DNA from: CBFDBF01 sp050287725
GTDB taxonomy: Bacteria; Pseudomonadota; Gammaproteobacteria; Chromatiales; Chromatiaceae
Assembly: GCA_050287725.1 (NCBI GenBank)
Contig: JBNKCL010000101.1
Coordinates: 1-56,275 of the forward strand
Direction of reading: 5' to 3'
Length of the DNA: 56,275 bases
In this document: positions 45,747-54,189 of the stretch, one piece after another
Layout of the letters: every line of letters starts with the position of its first letter
How positions within the stretch are numbered: the first letter of the stretch is position 1
Translations under genes and position numbers: made by a program
Notes under the pieces: model-generated
The model's input: the letters and a program-made list of their open reading frames with translations, nothing else
Database searches by the model: none
What the model was told of the DNA's origin: nothing

Positions 45747-46277
45747 ATGCAAGCGAGCCGAAAGAGCGCCGTGCGGCGGATCCTCGGCATCGACCCCGGC
45801 TCACGGGTTACGGGGTACGGCATTATCGACAGCGACGGCCGTAAGAGCGTCCATGTGGCCAGTGGCTGCATCTCGATCAAGACCGGCGAGCTGCCGGAAC
45901 GGCTGGGTGAGATCTACCGGGGTGTGGCGGCGGTGATCGCGGACCATGGTCCGGTGGAGATGGCGGTGGAGGAGGTGTTTGTCTCGAAAAACGTGGCCTC
46001 GGCGCTCAAACTGGGCCAGGCGCGGGCCGCGGCGATCTGTGCCGGGATCGCGGCCGGACTTGCGGTGTCGGAATACACGCCGCGCATGATCAAACAGGCG
46101 TTGGTGGGGACCGGCGGAGCCGATAAGGCCCAGGTGGAGCATATGGTGAAACTGATCCTGGGGTTGCAGGAGACGCTGGCCTCGGACCAGGCGGACGCCT
46201 TGGCGGTGGCGATCGGCCACGCCCACACCCATACCACCCGGAACAGACTCGCCGAGGCGATCGGAGGGCGGCGATGA
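45747..46277 (+). CDS. ruvC: Holliday junction endonuclease RuvC
   Basis: Resolves Holliday junctions by paired nicks. The 176 residues have the acidic active-site positions: Asp in RILGIDPGSRVTGYG, Glu in MAVEEVFVSKN and the C-terminal SDQADALAVAIGHAH. The stop overlaps the ruvA start in ATGA. Confidence 0.97.
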   Translation: MQASRKSAVRRILGIDPGSRVTGYGIIDSDGRKSVHVASGCISIKTGELPERLGEIYRGVAAVIADHGPVEMAVEEVFVSKNVASALKLGQARAAAICAGIAAGLAVSEYTPRMIKQALVGTGGADKAQVEHMVKLILGLQETLASDQADALAVAIGHAHTHTTRNRLAEAIGGRR

Positions 46278-46885
46278 TCGGCCGGCTGCGGGGCGAACTG
46301 GTCAGCAAACACCCCCCCCACCTGCTGGTGGATGTCCAGGGGGTGGGCTATGAGGTGGAGGCCCCCATGTCCACCTTCTATCAGCTTCCCATGCCGGGTG
46401 AACCGGTGACCCTCTTGACCCACCTGGTGGTGCGGGAGGACGCTCAAACCCTGTACGGTTTCGGCAGCGAAGCGGAGCGCTCCCTGTTCCGGGAGTTGAT
46501 CAAGGTGAGCGGGGTCGGCGCCAAAATGGCGCTGGCCATCCTCTCCGGTATGAGCAGTGAGGCGTTCTCCGCCTGTGTGGAGACCAGCGATACGGCGGCG
46601 CTGGTGCGGCTGCCGGGGGTGGGGAAGAAGACCGCGGAGCGCCTGATCGTGGAGATGCGGGATCGGCTGGCAAGGCTCGGACTCGCCAAGGGCGTTGCCG
46701 GGACGCCGGGCGCGGTACCCGGGATGGCGGCGGAGAGTCCGGTGGCCGAGGCGGTCAGCGCCCTGATGGCGCTGGGCTACAAACCCAACGACGCCAGCGC
46801 CATGGTCCGGGCGATCGCCTGCGAGGGGCTCGCCAGCGAAGAGATCATCCGGGCCGCCCTGAAGAGCGTGGCCGAGAAGAGGTAG
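46274..46885 (+). CDS. ruvA: Holliday junction helicase subunit RuvA
   Basis: Tetrameric junction-binding subunit of the RuvAB branch-migration motor. The 203 residues start MIGRLRGELVSKHPPHLLVD, contain the helix-hairpin-helix pairs SGVGAKMALAILSG and PGVGKKTAERLIVEM, and end in domain III (SALMALGYKPNDASAMV), which contacts RuvB. It overlaps ruvC by 4 bases and lies 6 bases before ruvB. Confidence 0.97.
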   Translation: MIGRLRGELVSKHPPHLLVDVQGVGYEVEAPMSTFYQLPMPGEPVTLLTHLVVREDAQTLYGFGSEAERSLFRELIKVSGVGAKMALAILSGMSSEAFSACVETSDTAALVRLPGVGKKTAERLIVEMRDRLARLGLAKGVAGTPGAVPGMAAESPVAEAVSALMALGYKPNDASAMVRAIACEGLASEEIIRAALKSVAEKR

Positions 46886-46891
46886 TCCCCC

Positions 46892-47941
46892 ATGACCGAG
46901 TCCGAACGCATCATTGCCCCCGTCTCCAATCCCGAGGACACCGCGGTGGATCGCGCCATCCGTCCCCGGCGACTGGCGGAATACGCGGGACAGCCGGTGG
47001 TGCGGGAACAGATGGAGATCTTTATCCGCGCCGCCCAAGGCAGGGGGGAGGCGCTCGATCATGTGCTGATCTTCGGTCCGCCGGGATTGGGCAAGACCAC
47101 CCTGGCCCATATCGTCGCCAATGAGATGGGGGTCAATCTGCGTCAGACCTCGGGCCCGGTGCTGGAGAAACCGGGCGATCTGGCCGCACTGCTGACCAAT
47201 CTGGAGCCCAACGACGTCCTGTTCGTGGACGAGATCCATCGCCTCAGCCCGGTGGTGGAGGAGGTGCTCTACCCGGCGATGGAGGACTACCAGCTGGATA
47301 TCATGATCGGGGAGGGTCCGGCGGCCCGTTCCATCAAACTGGATCTGCCGCCGTTCACCCTGGTGGGCGCCACTACCCGGGCCGGGCTGCTCACCTCCCC
47401 GTTGCGCGACCGGTTCGGGATTGTGCAGCGGTTGGAGTTTTACTCCACCGAAGACCTGACCCGGATCGTGCAACGCTCCGCTTCCATCCTGAATATCGCG
47501 ACCGACGCGGAGGGGGCGCACGAGATCGCCCGCCGCTCGCGCGGGACGCCGCGCATCGCCAATCGCCTGCTGCGGCGGGTGCGGGATTACGCCCAGGTCA
47601 AGGCCGAGGGGGAGGTGACCGCCGCGGTCGCCGACCGGGCCCTGGATCTGCTCAAGGTGGACGCCAGCGGCTTTGATATCATGGATCGGAAGCTGCTGTC
47701 GGCGGTGATCCGGAAATTCGACGGCGGGCCGGTGGGAATCGAGAGTCTGGCCGCAGCCATCGGCGAGGAGCGTGGGACCATCGAGGATGTGCTGGAGCCC
47801 TACCTGATCCAGCAGGGGTTTCTGATGCGCACCCCGCGGGGCCGGGTGGCCACCCGCGCCGCCTATCTCCACTTCGGCCTGAATCCCAAGCCGCAGCCTG
47901 ATACCATAACGCCGACCGGTCCCGATCTTTTCTCGGAGTAA
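46892..47941 (+). CDS. ruvB: Holliday junction helicase ATPase RuvB
   Basis: Hexameric AAA+ motor of RuvAB. The 349 residues have the N-terminal RPRRLAEYAGQ, Walker A GPPGLGKTTLAH, Walker B FVDEIHRLSP, sensor 1 GATTRAGLLT and the C-terminal winged helix (YLIQQGFLMRTPRGR). It ends the yebC-ruvCAB unit and is followed by a strong intrinsic terminator at 48005-48035. Confidence 0.97.
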   Translation: MTESERIIAPVSNPEDTAVDRAIRPRRLAEYAGQPVVREQMEIFIRAAQGRGEALDHVLIFGPPGLGKTTLAHIVANEMGVNLRQTSGPVLEKPGDLAALLTNLEPNDVLFVDEIHRLSPVVEEVLYPAMEDYQLDIMIGEGPAARSIKLDLPPFTLVGATTRAGLLTSPLRDRFGIVQRLEFYSTEDLTRIVQRSASILNIATDAEGAHEIARRSRGTPRIANRLLRRVRDYAQVKAEGEVTAAVADRALDLLKVDASGFDIMDRKLLSAVIRKFDGGPVGIESLAAAIGEERGTIEDVLEPYLIQQGFLMRTPRGRVATRAAYLHFGLNPKPQPDTITPTGPDLFSE

Positions 47942-48004
47942 CGGGATGAGCATCCGGGGTCGGGGCGAGTGGCGGGGGATTTGAAACGGCTGTTTCAGAT
48001 CACA

Positions 48005-48035
48005 AAAACCGAAAACCGCGGTTTCCGGTTTTTTT
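48005..48035 (+). terminator. Intrinsic terminator after ruvB
   Basis: AAAACCGAAAACC (48005-48017) pairs with GGTTTCCGGTTTT (48020-48032) at 12 of 13 positions around a minimal GC loop, and the T-run continues to 48035. It separates the ruv operon from the ybgC-tol-pal operon. Confidence 0.85.
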
Positions 48036-48069
48036 ATAAATAGAAAAACTTGATCCGGGACCGCATGCT

Positions 48070-48489
48070 GTGACCCACACGAAGGAATTTCTCTGGCCCG
48101 TCAGGGTCTACTACGAAGACACCGACTCCGGGGGGGTCGTGTACTATGCCAACTACCTGAAGTTCATGGAGCGTGCGCGCACCGAATGGTTGCGCACCCT
48201 CGGATTTGAGCAGGATCGGTTGGCGCAGGAGGAAGGGATCATCTTCGCGGTAAGACGGGTCGAGGCGGAGTTTCATGCCCCGGCCCGTTTCAATGATGCA
48301 CTGCAGGTAAGTGTGGGGATGCAGGAGAACAAGAGGGCGAGTATGACGTTCCGGCAGGAGATTCGAGAAGTGCACAGCAAACGTCTGTTGTGCAGTGGTG
48401 TGGTGCAGGTGGCCTGCATCGATGCCGAACAGTTCCGGCCCTGTGCCATGCCGGAGTCGCTGTTGCGGGAGATCGCCGATGCAAACTGA
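48070..48489 (+). CDS. ybgC: Tol-Pal associated acyl-CoA thioesterase YbgC
   Basis: Hotdog-fold thioesterase of 139 residues encoded at the head of tol-pal operons. The VRVYYEDTDSGGVVYYANY segment includes the catalytic aspartate, and FMERARTEWLRTLGF follows. The start is GTG at 48070 with GGGA 10-14 bases upstream; the nearby ATG at 48065 is out of frame. The 3' end overlaps tolQ by 11 bases. Confidence 0.95.
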   Translation: MTHTKEFLWPVRVYYEDTDSGGVVYYANYLKFMERARTEWLRTLGFEQDRLAQEEGIIFAVRRVEAEFHAPARFNDALQVSVGMQENKRASMTFRQEIREVHSKRLLCSGVVQVACIDAEQFRPCAMPESLLREIADAN

Positions 48490-49150
48490 TCTCTCTTTCG
48501 TACAACTGGTTCTGCACGCCAGCCCGTTGGTGCAACTGGTGATGGCGGCGCTGATGCTGGCCTCGGTGATCTCCTGGACCATGATCTTCGATCGCGCCCG
48601 GGTGTTGAAAAAGGCGCGGCGGGCGGCGGATGCGTTCGAACAGCGGTTCTGGTCCGGCGGCGATATGGGGGAGCTCTATCGTCAGATCGATGCGGACGAG
48701 AAAGCCACCGGCATGGCGAGCATCTTTCACGCCGGCTTTCGCGAATTCACCCGGCTGAAAAAGCATAGCGACATCCAGCCGATGGCGGTGGTCGAGGGTG
48801 CGCGGCGTTCCATGCATGTGGCGCTCAGCCGGGAGATGGACGAGCTGGAGATCAACCTGAGTTTTCTCGCCACCGTCGGCTCCACCAGTCCCTACGTCGG
48901 TCTGTTCGGCACCGTCTGGGGCATCATGAACTCCTTTCACGCCTTGGGGAACGTCAAGCAGGCTACCCTGTCGCTGGTGGCGCCCGGTATCGCCGAGGCG
49001 TTGATCGCCACCGCCATGGGTCTGTTTGCCGCCATCCCGGCGGTGGTGGCCTACAACCGTTACTCCAACGATGTGGAACGTTTGAACGGGCGCTATGAGG
49101 ATTTTCTGGATGAGTTTACTACCATCCTCCAGCGCCAGGCCCACGTATGA
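48479..49150 (+). CDS. tolQ: Tol-Pal system proton channel protein TolQ
   Basis: MotA/ExbB-family inner-membrane protein of 223 residues that, with TolR, uses the proton gradient to power outer-membrane constriction at division. There are three hydrophobic helices (about 18-38, 130-155, 165-190), and the pore helix carries TVGSTSPYVGLFGTVWGIM. The ATG at 48479 has GGGAGA 6 bases upstream; a frame to 48395 reads through ybgC and is rejected. The 168-base gap to tolR, normally tight, is filled by palindromic element C. Confidence 0.95.
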   Translation: MQTDLSFVQLVLHASPLVQLVMAALMLASVISWTMIFDRARVLKKARRAADAFEQRFWSGGDMGELYRQIDADEKATGMASIFHAGFREFTRLKKHSDIQPMAVVEGARRSMHVALSREMDELEINLSFLATVGSTSPYVGLFGTVWGIMNSFHALGNVKQATLSLVAPGIAEALIATAMGLFAAIPAVVAYNRYSNDVERLNGRYEDFLDEFTTILQRQAHV

Positions 49151-49158
49151 GGTTATAC

Positions 49159-49279
49159 CGCTGCGCGTCTTTTCCGCCATGACTACGTTGAGAATCGGCT
49201 CAAAATGCTCATTTACTAACGGTAAACTCCGCTTTTTCGCCGATTCTCGCCTTGCCCTGACGAAAAATCCGTTGCAGCG
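49159..49279. repeat. Long palindromic element, copy C, inside the tol operon
   Basis: Inner arms GAGAATCGGC (49190-49199) and GCCGATTCTC (49239-49248) are perfectly complementary, and outer arms CGCTGC (49159-49164) and GCAGCG (49274-49279) also pair. The core has AAAATGCTCATTTACTA, then GGTAAACTCCGCTTTTTCG, with a TTTAC/GTAAA stem (49212-49216, 49222-49226). GCCTTG follows the inner right arm. It starts 8 bases after the tolQ stop and ends 39 bases before the tolR ATG. Confidence 0.88.
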
Positions 49280-49318
49280 TGGCAATCGTATGTTTGTTCT
49301 GCCGGTCTGGGGAATGTT

Positions 49319-49744
49319 ATGAGTCGTCAGAAGCAGAGCCGCAAGCCCATGTCGGAGATCAACGTGGTGCCCTACATCGACGTGATGTTGGTGCTGCTGG
49401 TGATCTTCATGATTACGGCGCCGTTGCTGACCCAGGGGGTCAAGGTGGATTTGCCGGTGGCGGATGCCGAACCGATCCCGCCGGAAGCGGATGACCCGGT
49501 GGTGGTGTCGGTGAATGCCAAGGGTGAGTTCTTTATCGACATCGGCGAGAACAAGGAGCAGCCGGTGGACGAGGAGACCCTCATGACCCGGGTGGCGGCG
49601 GTGCTGAAATATAAACCGAAAACCCCGATCATGGTGCGGGGCGACCGTCAGGTGGATTACGGCAGGGTGGTACAGGCGATGGTGCTGATCAAAAACGCCG
49701 GTGCGCCCAATGTGGGACTGATTACGGAATCGCCGGAAAAATAG
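49319..49744 (+). CDS. tolR: Tol-Pal system protein TolR
   Basis: ExbD-family partner of TolQ, 141 residues, with one N-terminal transmembrane helix (about 20-40; IDVMLVLLVIFMITAPLL) carrying the proton-path aspartate of VPYIDVML. The periplasmic domain follows, with IMVRGDRQVDYGRVVQAM. GGGGA lies 6 bases before the ATG, so translation can start independently of tolQ despite the inserted repeat. It is directly followed by tolA. Confidence 0.95.
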   Translation: MSRQKQSRKPMSEINVVPYIDVMLVLLVIFMITAPLLTQGVKVDLPVADAEPIPPEADDPVVVSVNAKGEFFIDIGENKEQPVDEETLMTRVAAVLKYKPKTPIMVRGDRQVDYGRVVQAMVLIKNAGAPNVGLITESPEK

Positions 49745-50569
49745 ATGTTCCAGATTCTGAAACAGAACCCGGTGGCGGCGGTGTTTGCGGTGCTGATGCA
49801 TCTGGCGATCATCCTGTTTCTGTTGGTCGGCGTGGACTGGCTGAAAAAACCGGAGCCGACGGTCGGTCAGGTAGAGGTGGTGCAGGCCCGGGTGGTGGAT
49901 GCCGCCAAGGTCGATGCCGAAGTACAGAGGCTGAAACAGGCCGAGGCGCAGCAGCAGGCACGCAAGGTGGCGACTCAGCGCCAAGAGGAGCAGCGACTGG
50001 CGGAGCTGAAACGGAAGCAGGAGCAGGAAAAGAAACACATCGCGGAGCTGGAGAAGAAACGCGCGCTGGAGCAGGAACGTCTGGCCAAGGCCGAACAGGA
50101 ACGCCAGGAAGCGGAGGCGAAGCACAAGGCGGAAGAGGAGAAGCGCCGCAAGGCCGAAGAGGAGAAAAAACGTCTGGCGGCGGAGGCCAAAAAACGGAAA
50201 GCGGAAGAGGCGAAACGCCAGGCTGCGGAGGAACAGAAACGCAGAGAAGCGGAACTACAGGCCCAGATGGAGGCGGAACGGAATGCCGGCGAGGTGGCGC
50301 GCTATATGGGAGCGATCCGGGAGAAGGTGACCCGGACCTGGCTGCGCCCGGCCGGGATCGGGGCGGGTCTGAAATGTCTGCTGCGGATCCGGATGGCGCC
50401 GGGGGGCGCGGTGCTGGCGGCCACCGTATTGCAGAGTAGCGGGAACGAGGCGTTCGATCGCTCCGCCGTGGCGGCGGTGCTGAAGGCCGATCCCCTGCCG
50501 GTGCCGGACGGCAACCTGTTCGATCAGTTCCGGGATATCCGGTTCGATTTCCATCCTGAAGAGGGGTAA
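49745..50569 (+). CDS. tolA: Tol-Pal system protein TolA
   Basis: Inner-membrane-anchored protein of 274 residues that spans the periplasm. One transmembrane helix lies at about 12-32 (AVFAVLMHLAIILFLLVGV), followed by a long Lys/Glu/Ala-rich coiled coil (about 60-180) and the C-terminal TolA-III domain (YMGAIREKVTRTW ... AFDRSAVAAVLKADPLPVP), which binds Pal and TolB. It is shorter than the 421-residue E. coli protein because the helical domain II is shorter. Confidence 0.94.
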   Translation: MFQILKQNPVAAVFAVLMHLAIILFLLVGVDWLKKPEPTVGQVEVVQARVVDAAKVDAEVQRLKQAEAQQQARKVATQRQEEQRLAELKRKQEQEKKHIAELEKKRALEQERLAKAEQERQEAEAKHKAEEEKRRKAEEEKKRLAAEAKKRKAEEAKRQAAEEQKRREAELQAQMEAERNAGEVARYMGAIREKVTRTWLRPAGIGAGLKCLLRIRMAPGGAVLAATVLQSSGNEAFDRSAVAAVLKADPLPVPDGNLFDQFRDIRFDFHPEEG

Positions 50570-50579
50570 TTGACGAGTG

Positions 50580-51881
50580 ATGAAACGACTACTGTTTTCC
50601 ATGTTGCTGTTTTGGTGCCTGCAGGCGAGCGCCGATCCCCTTACCATCGAGATCACCGGCGGCGCCGAGGGCGCACTGCCCATCGCCGTGGTGCCGTTCG
50701 GCTGGAAGGTGGGAGGTACCCCGCCCCAGGACATCGCCGCCATCGTCAGCGCCGATCTCCAGCGTAGCGGGCGCTTCCAACCGATGCCGGTACAGGACAT
50801 GCTGGCCCGGCCCGAGAGCGGTTCCCAGGTGGAATTCAAGGACTGGAAGGCGCTGGGGCAGGATCATCTGCTGGTAGGGCAGGTGAATCCGGACGGACGG
50901 GGCGGTTATCTGATCCATTTCGAGTTGTTCGACGCCATCAAGGGCGAGCAGCTGGCCGGCGACAATCTGACCGCTTCGGTGCGGGATCTGCGGGCGGCGG
51001 CCCATCATATCGCCGATGTGGTGTATGAGCGGGTGACCGGCCAACGGGGGGCGTTTGGCACCCGGGTGGCCTACATCACCTCCTCCACCGGGGCGGACGG
51101 GAAGAAGGTGATCCGCCTGCAGGTGGCGGATGCCGACGGTTACAACCCCCAGACCATCGTGACCTCCAAGGAGCCTCTCATGTCGCCCGCCTGGTCGCCG
51201 GACGGTCTGCGTCTGGCCTATGTCTCGTTCGAGGGCGGCCGGCCGGCCATCTATGTGCAAGAGGCGTTCACCGGGAAACGCGAGCGGGTGGCCGCCTACA
51301 AGGGAATCAACGGCGCGCCCGCCTGGTCGCCGGACGGGCGTAAACTGGCGTTGACCCTCTCCAAGGACGGCAACCCCGATATCTTCGTGCTGGATCTGGC
51401 GCGCCGGACCTTGAAGCCGCTGACCCGCCACTACGCCATCGATACCGAACCTTCCTGGTCCCCGGACGGACGTTCGATCGTGTTCACGTCGGATCGCGGC
51501 GGCCGACCCCAGATCTACCGGGTTTCCGCATTCGGCGGCCAGGCGGAGCGGGTGACGTTCGAAGGGAGCTATAACGCCCGCGCCTCCTACTCGCCCGACG
51601 GCAACAGCCTGACCATGGTGACCCAGCAAGGGAGCAATTTCCGGATCGCTCTGCTGGATCTGAAACGGGGTCTGTTTCAGGTGCTGAGCGACGGGCAACT
51701 CGATGAATCGCCGAGTTTCGCCCCCAACGGCAGCATGATAATTTACGCGACCAAGCACCGCGGCAAGGGGGAATTGGCCGCCGTCTCGGTGGATGGAAAA
51801 GTGCATCAGCGTCTGGCCTTGCAGGCAGGCGACGTACGTGAGCCGGTCTGGTCACCCTATAATCGATCAACGCAGAGGTAA
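50580..51881 (+). CDS. tolB: Tol-Pal system periplasmic protein TolB
   Basis: Periplasmic protein of 433 residues with a signal peptide (MKRLLFSMLLFWCLQASA, cleavage before DPLTIEI). An N-terminal alpha/beta domain is followed by a six-bladed propeller with repeated SPAWSPDG, APAWSPDG and PSWSPDG motifs. It binds Pal and TolA. GTG at 50577 directly precedes the chosen ATG and could also serve; GAGGGG lies 13 bases upstream of the ATG. Confidence 0.95.
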   Translation: MKRLLFSMLLFWCLQASADPLTIEITGGAEGALPIAVVPFGWKVGGTPPQDIAAIVSADLQRSGRFQPMPVQDMLARPESGSQVEFKDWKALGQDHLLVGQVNPDGRGGYLIHFELFDAIKGEQLAGDNLTASVRDLRAAAHHIADVVYERVTGQRGAFGTRVAYITSSTGADGKKVIRLQVADADGYNPQTIVTSKEPLMSPAWSPDGLRLAYVSFEGGRPAIYVQEAFTGKRERVAAYKGINGAPAWSPDGRKLALTLSKDGNPDIFVLDLARRTLKPLTRHYAIDTEPSWSPDGRSIVFTSDRGGRPQIYRVSAFGGQAERVTFEGSYNARASYSPDGNSLTMVTQQGSNFRIALLDLKRGLFQVLSDGQLDESPSFAPNGSMIIYATKHRGKGELAAVSVDGKVHQRLALQAGDVREPVWSPYNRSTQR

Positions 51882-51887
51882 TCACGC

Positions 51888-52418
51888 ATGAAAATCAAGT
51901 TACTGAAAATCGTTCCGGTTCTCGCCTTGGCGCTGTTGTTCGCGGGTTGTGAAAGCATGCCCGGAGCGGGCGGGGACAATCAGGAAGGCGCCGAGGTGAC
52001 CGATGCCGGGGCGGAGACCAGCGGTGCCCAGCAGGGCGCCGAGTGGGCGGGTGGCCCGTTGGGTGATCCGGCCAGTCCGTTGTATGAAAAGGTGGTCTAT
52101 TTCGATTATGACGCCAGCACCATCCGGGCGGAGTACCAGGATCTGGTGACGGCGCACGGGCGTTATCTGGCGGCCAACCCGGAGGTTACCGTGAGCGTGG
52201 AGGGGCACTGCGACGAGCGCGGTTCACGGGAATATAACATCGCATTGGGAGAGCGGCGGGCCAACTCGGTACGCGATCTGCTGATTGCGCAAGGCGCCTC
52301 TTCGCGTCAGATCATCACGGTCAGTTATGGCGAAGAGCGGCCGGCGGACCCGGGTACCGGCGAAGCGGCCTGGGCTCAAAACCGGCGGGTCGAACTGGTC
52401 TACAAAAACGCGAGGTAA
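51888..52418 (+). CDS. pal: Peptidoglycan-associated lipoprotein Pal
   Basis: Outer-membrane lipoprotein of 176 residues. The lipobox LLFAGC gives an acylated cysteine near residue 21. The OmpA-like C-terminal domain (VVYFDYDASTIRAEY, VEGHCDERGSREYNIALGER, RRVELVYKN) binds meso-DAP peptides of peptidoglycan. It is the anchor recruited by TolA and TolB during constriction and lies 6 bases after tolB. Confidence 0.96.
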   Translation: MKIKLLKIVPVLALALLFAGCESMPGAGGDNQEGAEVTDAGAETSGAQQGAEWAGGPLGDPASPLYEKVVYFDYDASTIRAEYQDLVTAHGRYLAANPEVTVSVEGHCDERGSREYNIALGERRANSVRDLLIAQGASSRQIITVSYGEERPADPGTGEAAWAQNRRVELVYKNAR

Positions 52419-52424
52419 AGGCTT

Positions 52425-53282
52425 ATGAGGTTGCCGACTCTTTTTTGCGCCTCCCTGCTGTTGTTGGCCCCGCTCCTGGCGGAGGCCGGTTTCTTTTCCA
52501 ATGACGAACCGAAAAAGGGCGCCTCGTCGGAACAGGATCTCCCTCTGGACCAGCGGGTGGAACTGCTGGAGCGGCGGATGAATGCGCTTTCCAACATCGT
52601 GTTGCGGCTGGATGCGTTACAGCGCGAAGTACAGCAGTTGCGGGGCGATCTGGAAGAGCAGAAACATGCCATGGAGGCGTTGAAACAGCAGCAGCGGAGC
52701 CTGGCGCTCGATGTCGATCAGCGTTTGGGAAGGATCTCCGGCGCTCCGGTCGCCTCTCCGCCGCCGGCTGCCGCCGGTGCGGTGTCGCCGCCGGTCGCTG
52801 ACCGGAGCCCTCCGGCGCCGGTTGCATCGTCGCCCGCGCCGGGCACGCGGACTCCGCCGTTGGCGACTCCCGGTCCGCAGGCCGGCGCCGGTCCACAACA
52901 GGAGAAGGCGCAATATCAAGAGGCGTTCAATCTGCTCATGCAGCGCCGGTACGACGAAGCGCGTCCGGCCTTTACCGCCTTCCTCGCCAAGTATCCGGAC
53001 GGGGAGCTGTCGGATAACGCCCAGTACTGGCTGGCGGAGTCCTACTACGTCTCCCGCGATTACGATACGGCGCTGCCGCAGTTCAATAAGGTGGTGGAGA
53101 ATTTTCCTCACAGCTCCAAGGTTCCGGATGCCATGTTGAAGATCGGGTTCATCCAGGGGGAACAGCAGGAATGGGAAGCGGCGCGTGGAACGTTGGAACA
53201 GTTGATTCAGCGTTATCCCAGTTCCACCGCCAGCCAGTTGGCGAAGAAGCACCTCGATCGGATGCGTAGCGAGGGTCATTGA
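52425..53282 (+). CDS. cpoB: Cell division coordinator CpoB (YbgF)
   Basis: Periplasmic TPR protein of 285 residues that couples PBP1B and Tol function in relatives. A signal peptide (LPTLFCASLLLLAPLLAEA) is followed by an N-terminal coiled coil (LDQRVELLERRMNALSNIVL and onward), an Ala/Pro-rich linker (about 105-160) and three TPR units (YQEAFNLLMQRRYDEARPAF, AESYYVSRDYDTALPQF and the next). Last of the core tol-pal operon. Confidence 0.94.
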   Translation: MRLPTLFCASLLLLAPLLAEAGFFSNDEPKKGASSEQDLPLDQRVELLERRMNALSNIVLRLDALQREVQQLRGDLEEQKHAMEALKQQQRSLALDVDQRLGRISGAPVASPPPAAAGAVSPPVADRSPPAPVASSPAPGTRTPPLATPGPQAGAGPQQEKAQYQEAFNLLMQRRYDEARPAFTAFLAKYPDGELSDNAQYWLAESYYVSRDYDTALPQFNKVVENFPHSSKVPDAMLKIGFIQGEQQEWEAARGTLEQLIQRYPSSTASQLAKKHLDRMRSEGH

Positions 53283-53376
53283 ACGGACCCGTACTGACGA
53301 TCCTCGCGGTTCCCGAAGATACCGGAATCGCACACGGATCAAGGATCGGGGCCGTGTGGTTTCCGCGAATCACGCC

Positions 53377-54018
53377 ATGACACGACTGACGGTATGCGAA
53401 ATCTTCTACTCCCTGCAGGGGGAGGCGCTGACCGTCGGATTGCCGACGGTGTTTATCCGCCTCACCGGTTGCCCGCTTCGTTGCAGCTATTGTGATACCA
53501 CATATGCGTTCAGCGGCGGGGAGGAGCTGGAGATCCCCGAGATCCTGCGGCAGGTTGCGGCCTACGAGTGCCGCGATATTACGGTCACCGGCGGTGAGCC
53601 GCTTTGGCAGGAAGGGTGTTGCGAGTTGCTGGCTGCGCTGTGCGATGCCGGGTACCGGGTATCCCTGGAGACCTGCGGCGCGCTGGATCTTTCCCGGATC
53701 GATCCGCGGGCGACGATTGTAATGGACATCAAGACGCCCGGCTCCGGGGAGTCGGAGCGCAATCTGCCGGAAAACGCGGCCCGGCTCAAGCCGGGCGATC
53801 AGATCAAGTTCGTTATCTGTGATGAGTCCGATTATCTCTGGGCCCGGGATCTGTTGCGGCGGGAGGATCTGGCAACCCGTAATGAGGTGCTGCTTCTTCC
53901 GGCCTTCGGCCGGCAGGACCCGGCGAGGCTGGCGGAGTGGATCTTGCGCGACCGCCTGCCGGTGCGGTTTCAGCTACAGCTCCACAAAATCCTGTGGGGG
54001 GATGAGCCGGGTCGCTAA
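53377..54018 (+). CDS. queE: 7-carboxy-7-deazaguanine synthase
   Basis: Radical SAM enzyme that forms the deazapurine core in queuosine synthesis. The 213 residues have TGCPLRCSYCDTTYAFSGG with the CxxxCxxC cluster ligands and the GGEPLW SAM-binding motif. An in-frame GTG at 53356 would add seven residues without family similarity. cpoB-queE-queC is the conserved context. Confidence 0.94.
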   Translation: MTRLTVCEIFYSLQGEALTVGLPTVFIRLTGCPLRCSYCDTTYAFSGGEELEIPEILRQVAAYECRDITVTGGEPLWQEGCCELLAALCDAGYRVSLETCGALDLSRIDPRATIVMDIKTPGSGESERNLPENAARLKPGDQIKFVICDESDYLWARDLLRREDLATRNEVLLLPAFGRQDPARLAEWILRDRLPVRFQLQLHKILWGDEPGR

Positions 54019-54023
54019 CGAAA

Positions 54024-54121
54024 CGAGAGAATTGCACGTTCTCTCGCCAAGACGCCAAGCACACAAAGAGAGTAACAGCATGGTTTCCCCTGGCGTCCTG
54101 TAGGTCTTGGTAAGAGTATCA
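54024..54121. repeat. Compound inverted repeat between queE and queC
   Basis: CGAGAGAA (54024-54031) pairs perfectly with TTCTCTCG (54039-54046) around a 7-base loop. The adjoining CCAAGACGCC (from 54047) is complemented by GGCGTC and CTTGG words at about 54090-54115. The gcaaag/ccaaga wording resembles dispersed intergenic repeats in other genomes (memory only). It fills most of the 171-base gap before queC. Confidence 0.5.
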
Positions 54122-54189
54122 AGGTCAGGATGAGAACTGCGCCGGGATATTAGTGAATCGGCAAGTACGGTGCATAATCGAAGAGATAT

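Noticed and set aside
45914..47953. Open frame of 679 codons antisense to ruvC-ruvA-ruvB
   Set aside because: It crosses three clear genes and has low-complexity His/Gly/Arg composition, typical of shadow frames.
49180..49322. Open frame between tolQ and tolR
   Set aside because: It is made of the palindromic element sequence and runs into tolR out of frame, with no ribosome site or protein-like composition.
48290..50125. Open frame of 611 codons antisense to tolQ, tolR and tolA
   Set aside because: It lies over three recognised genes and the element between them; its repetitive Leu/Arg/His composition is the reverse reading of the TolA coiled coil.
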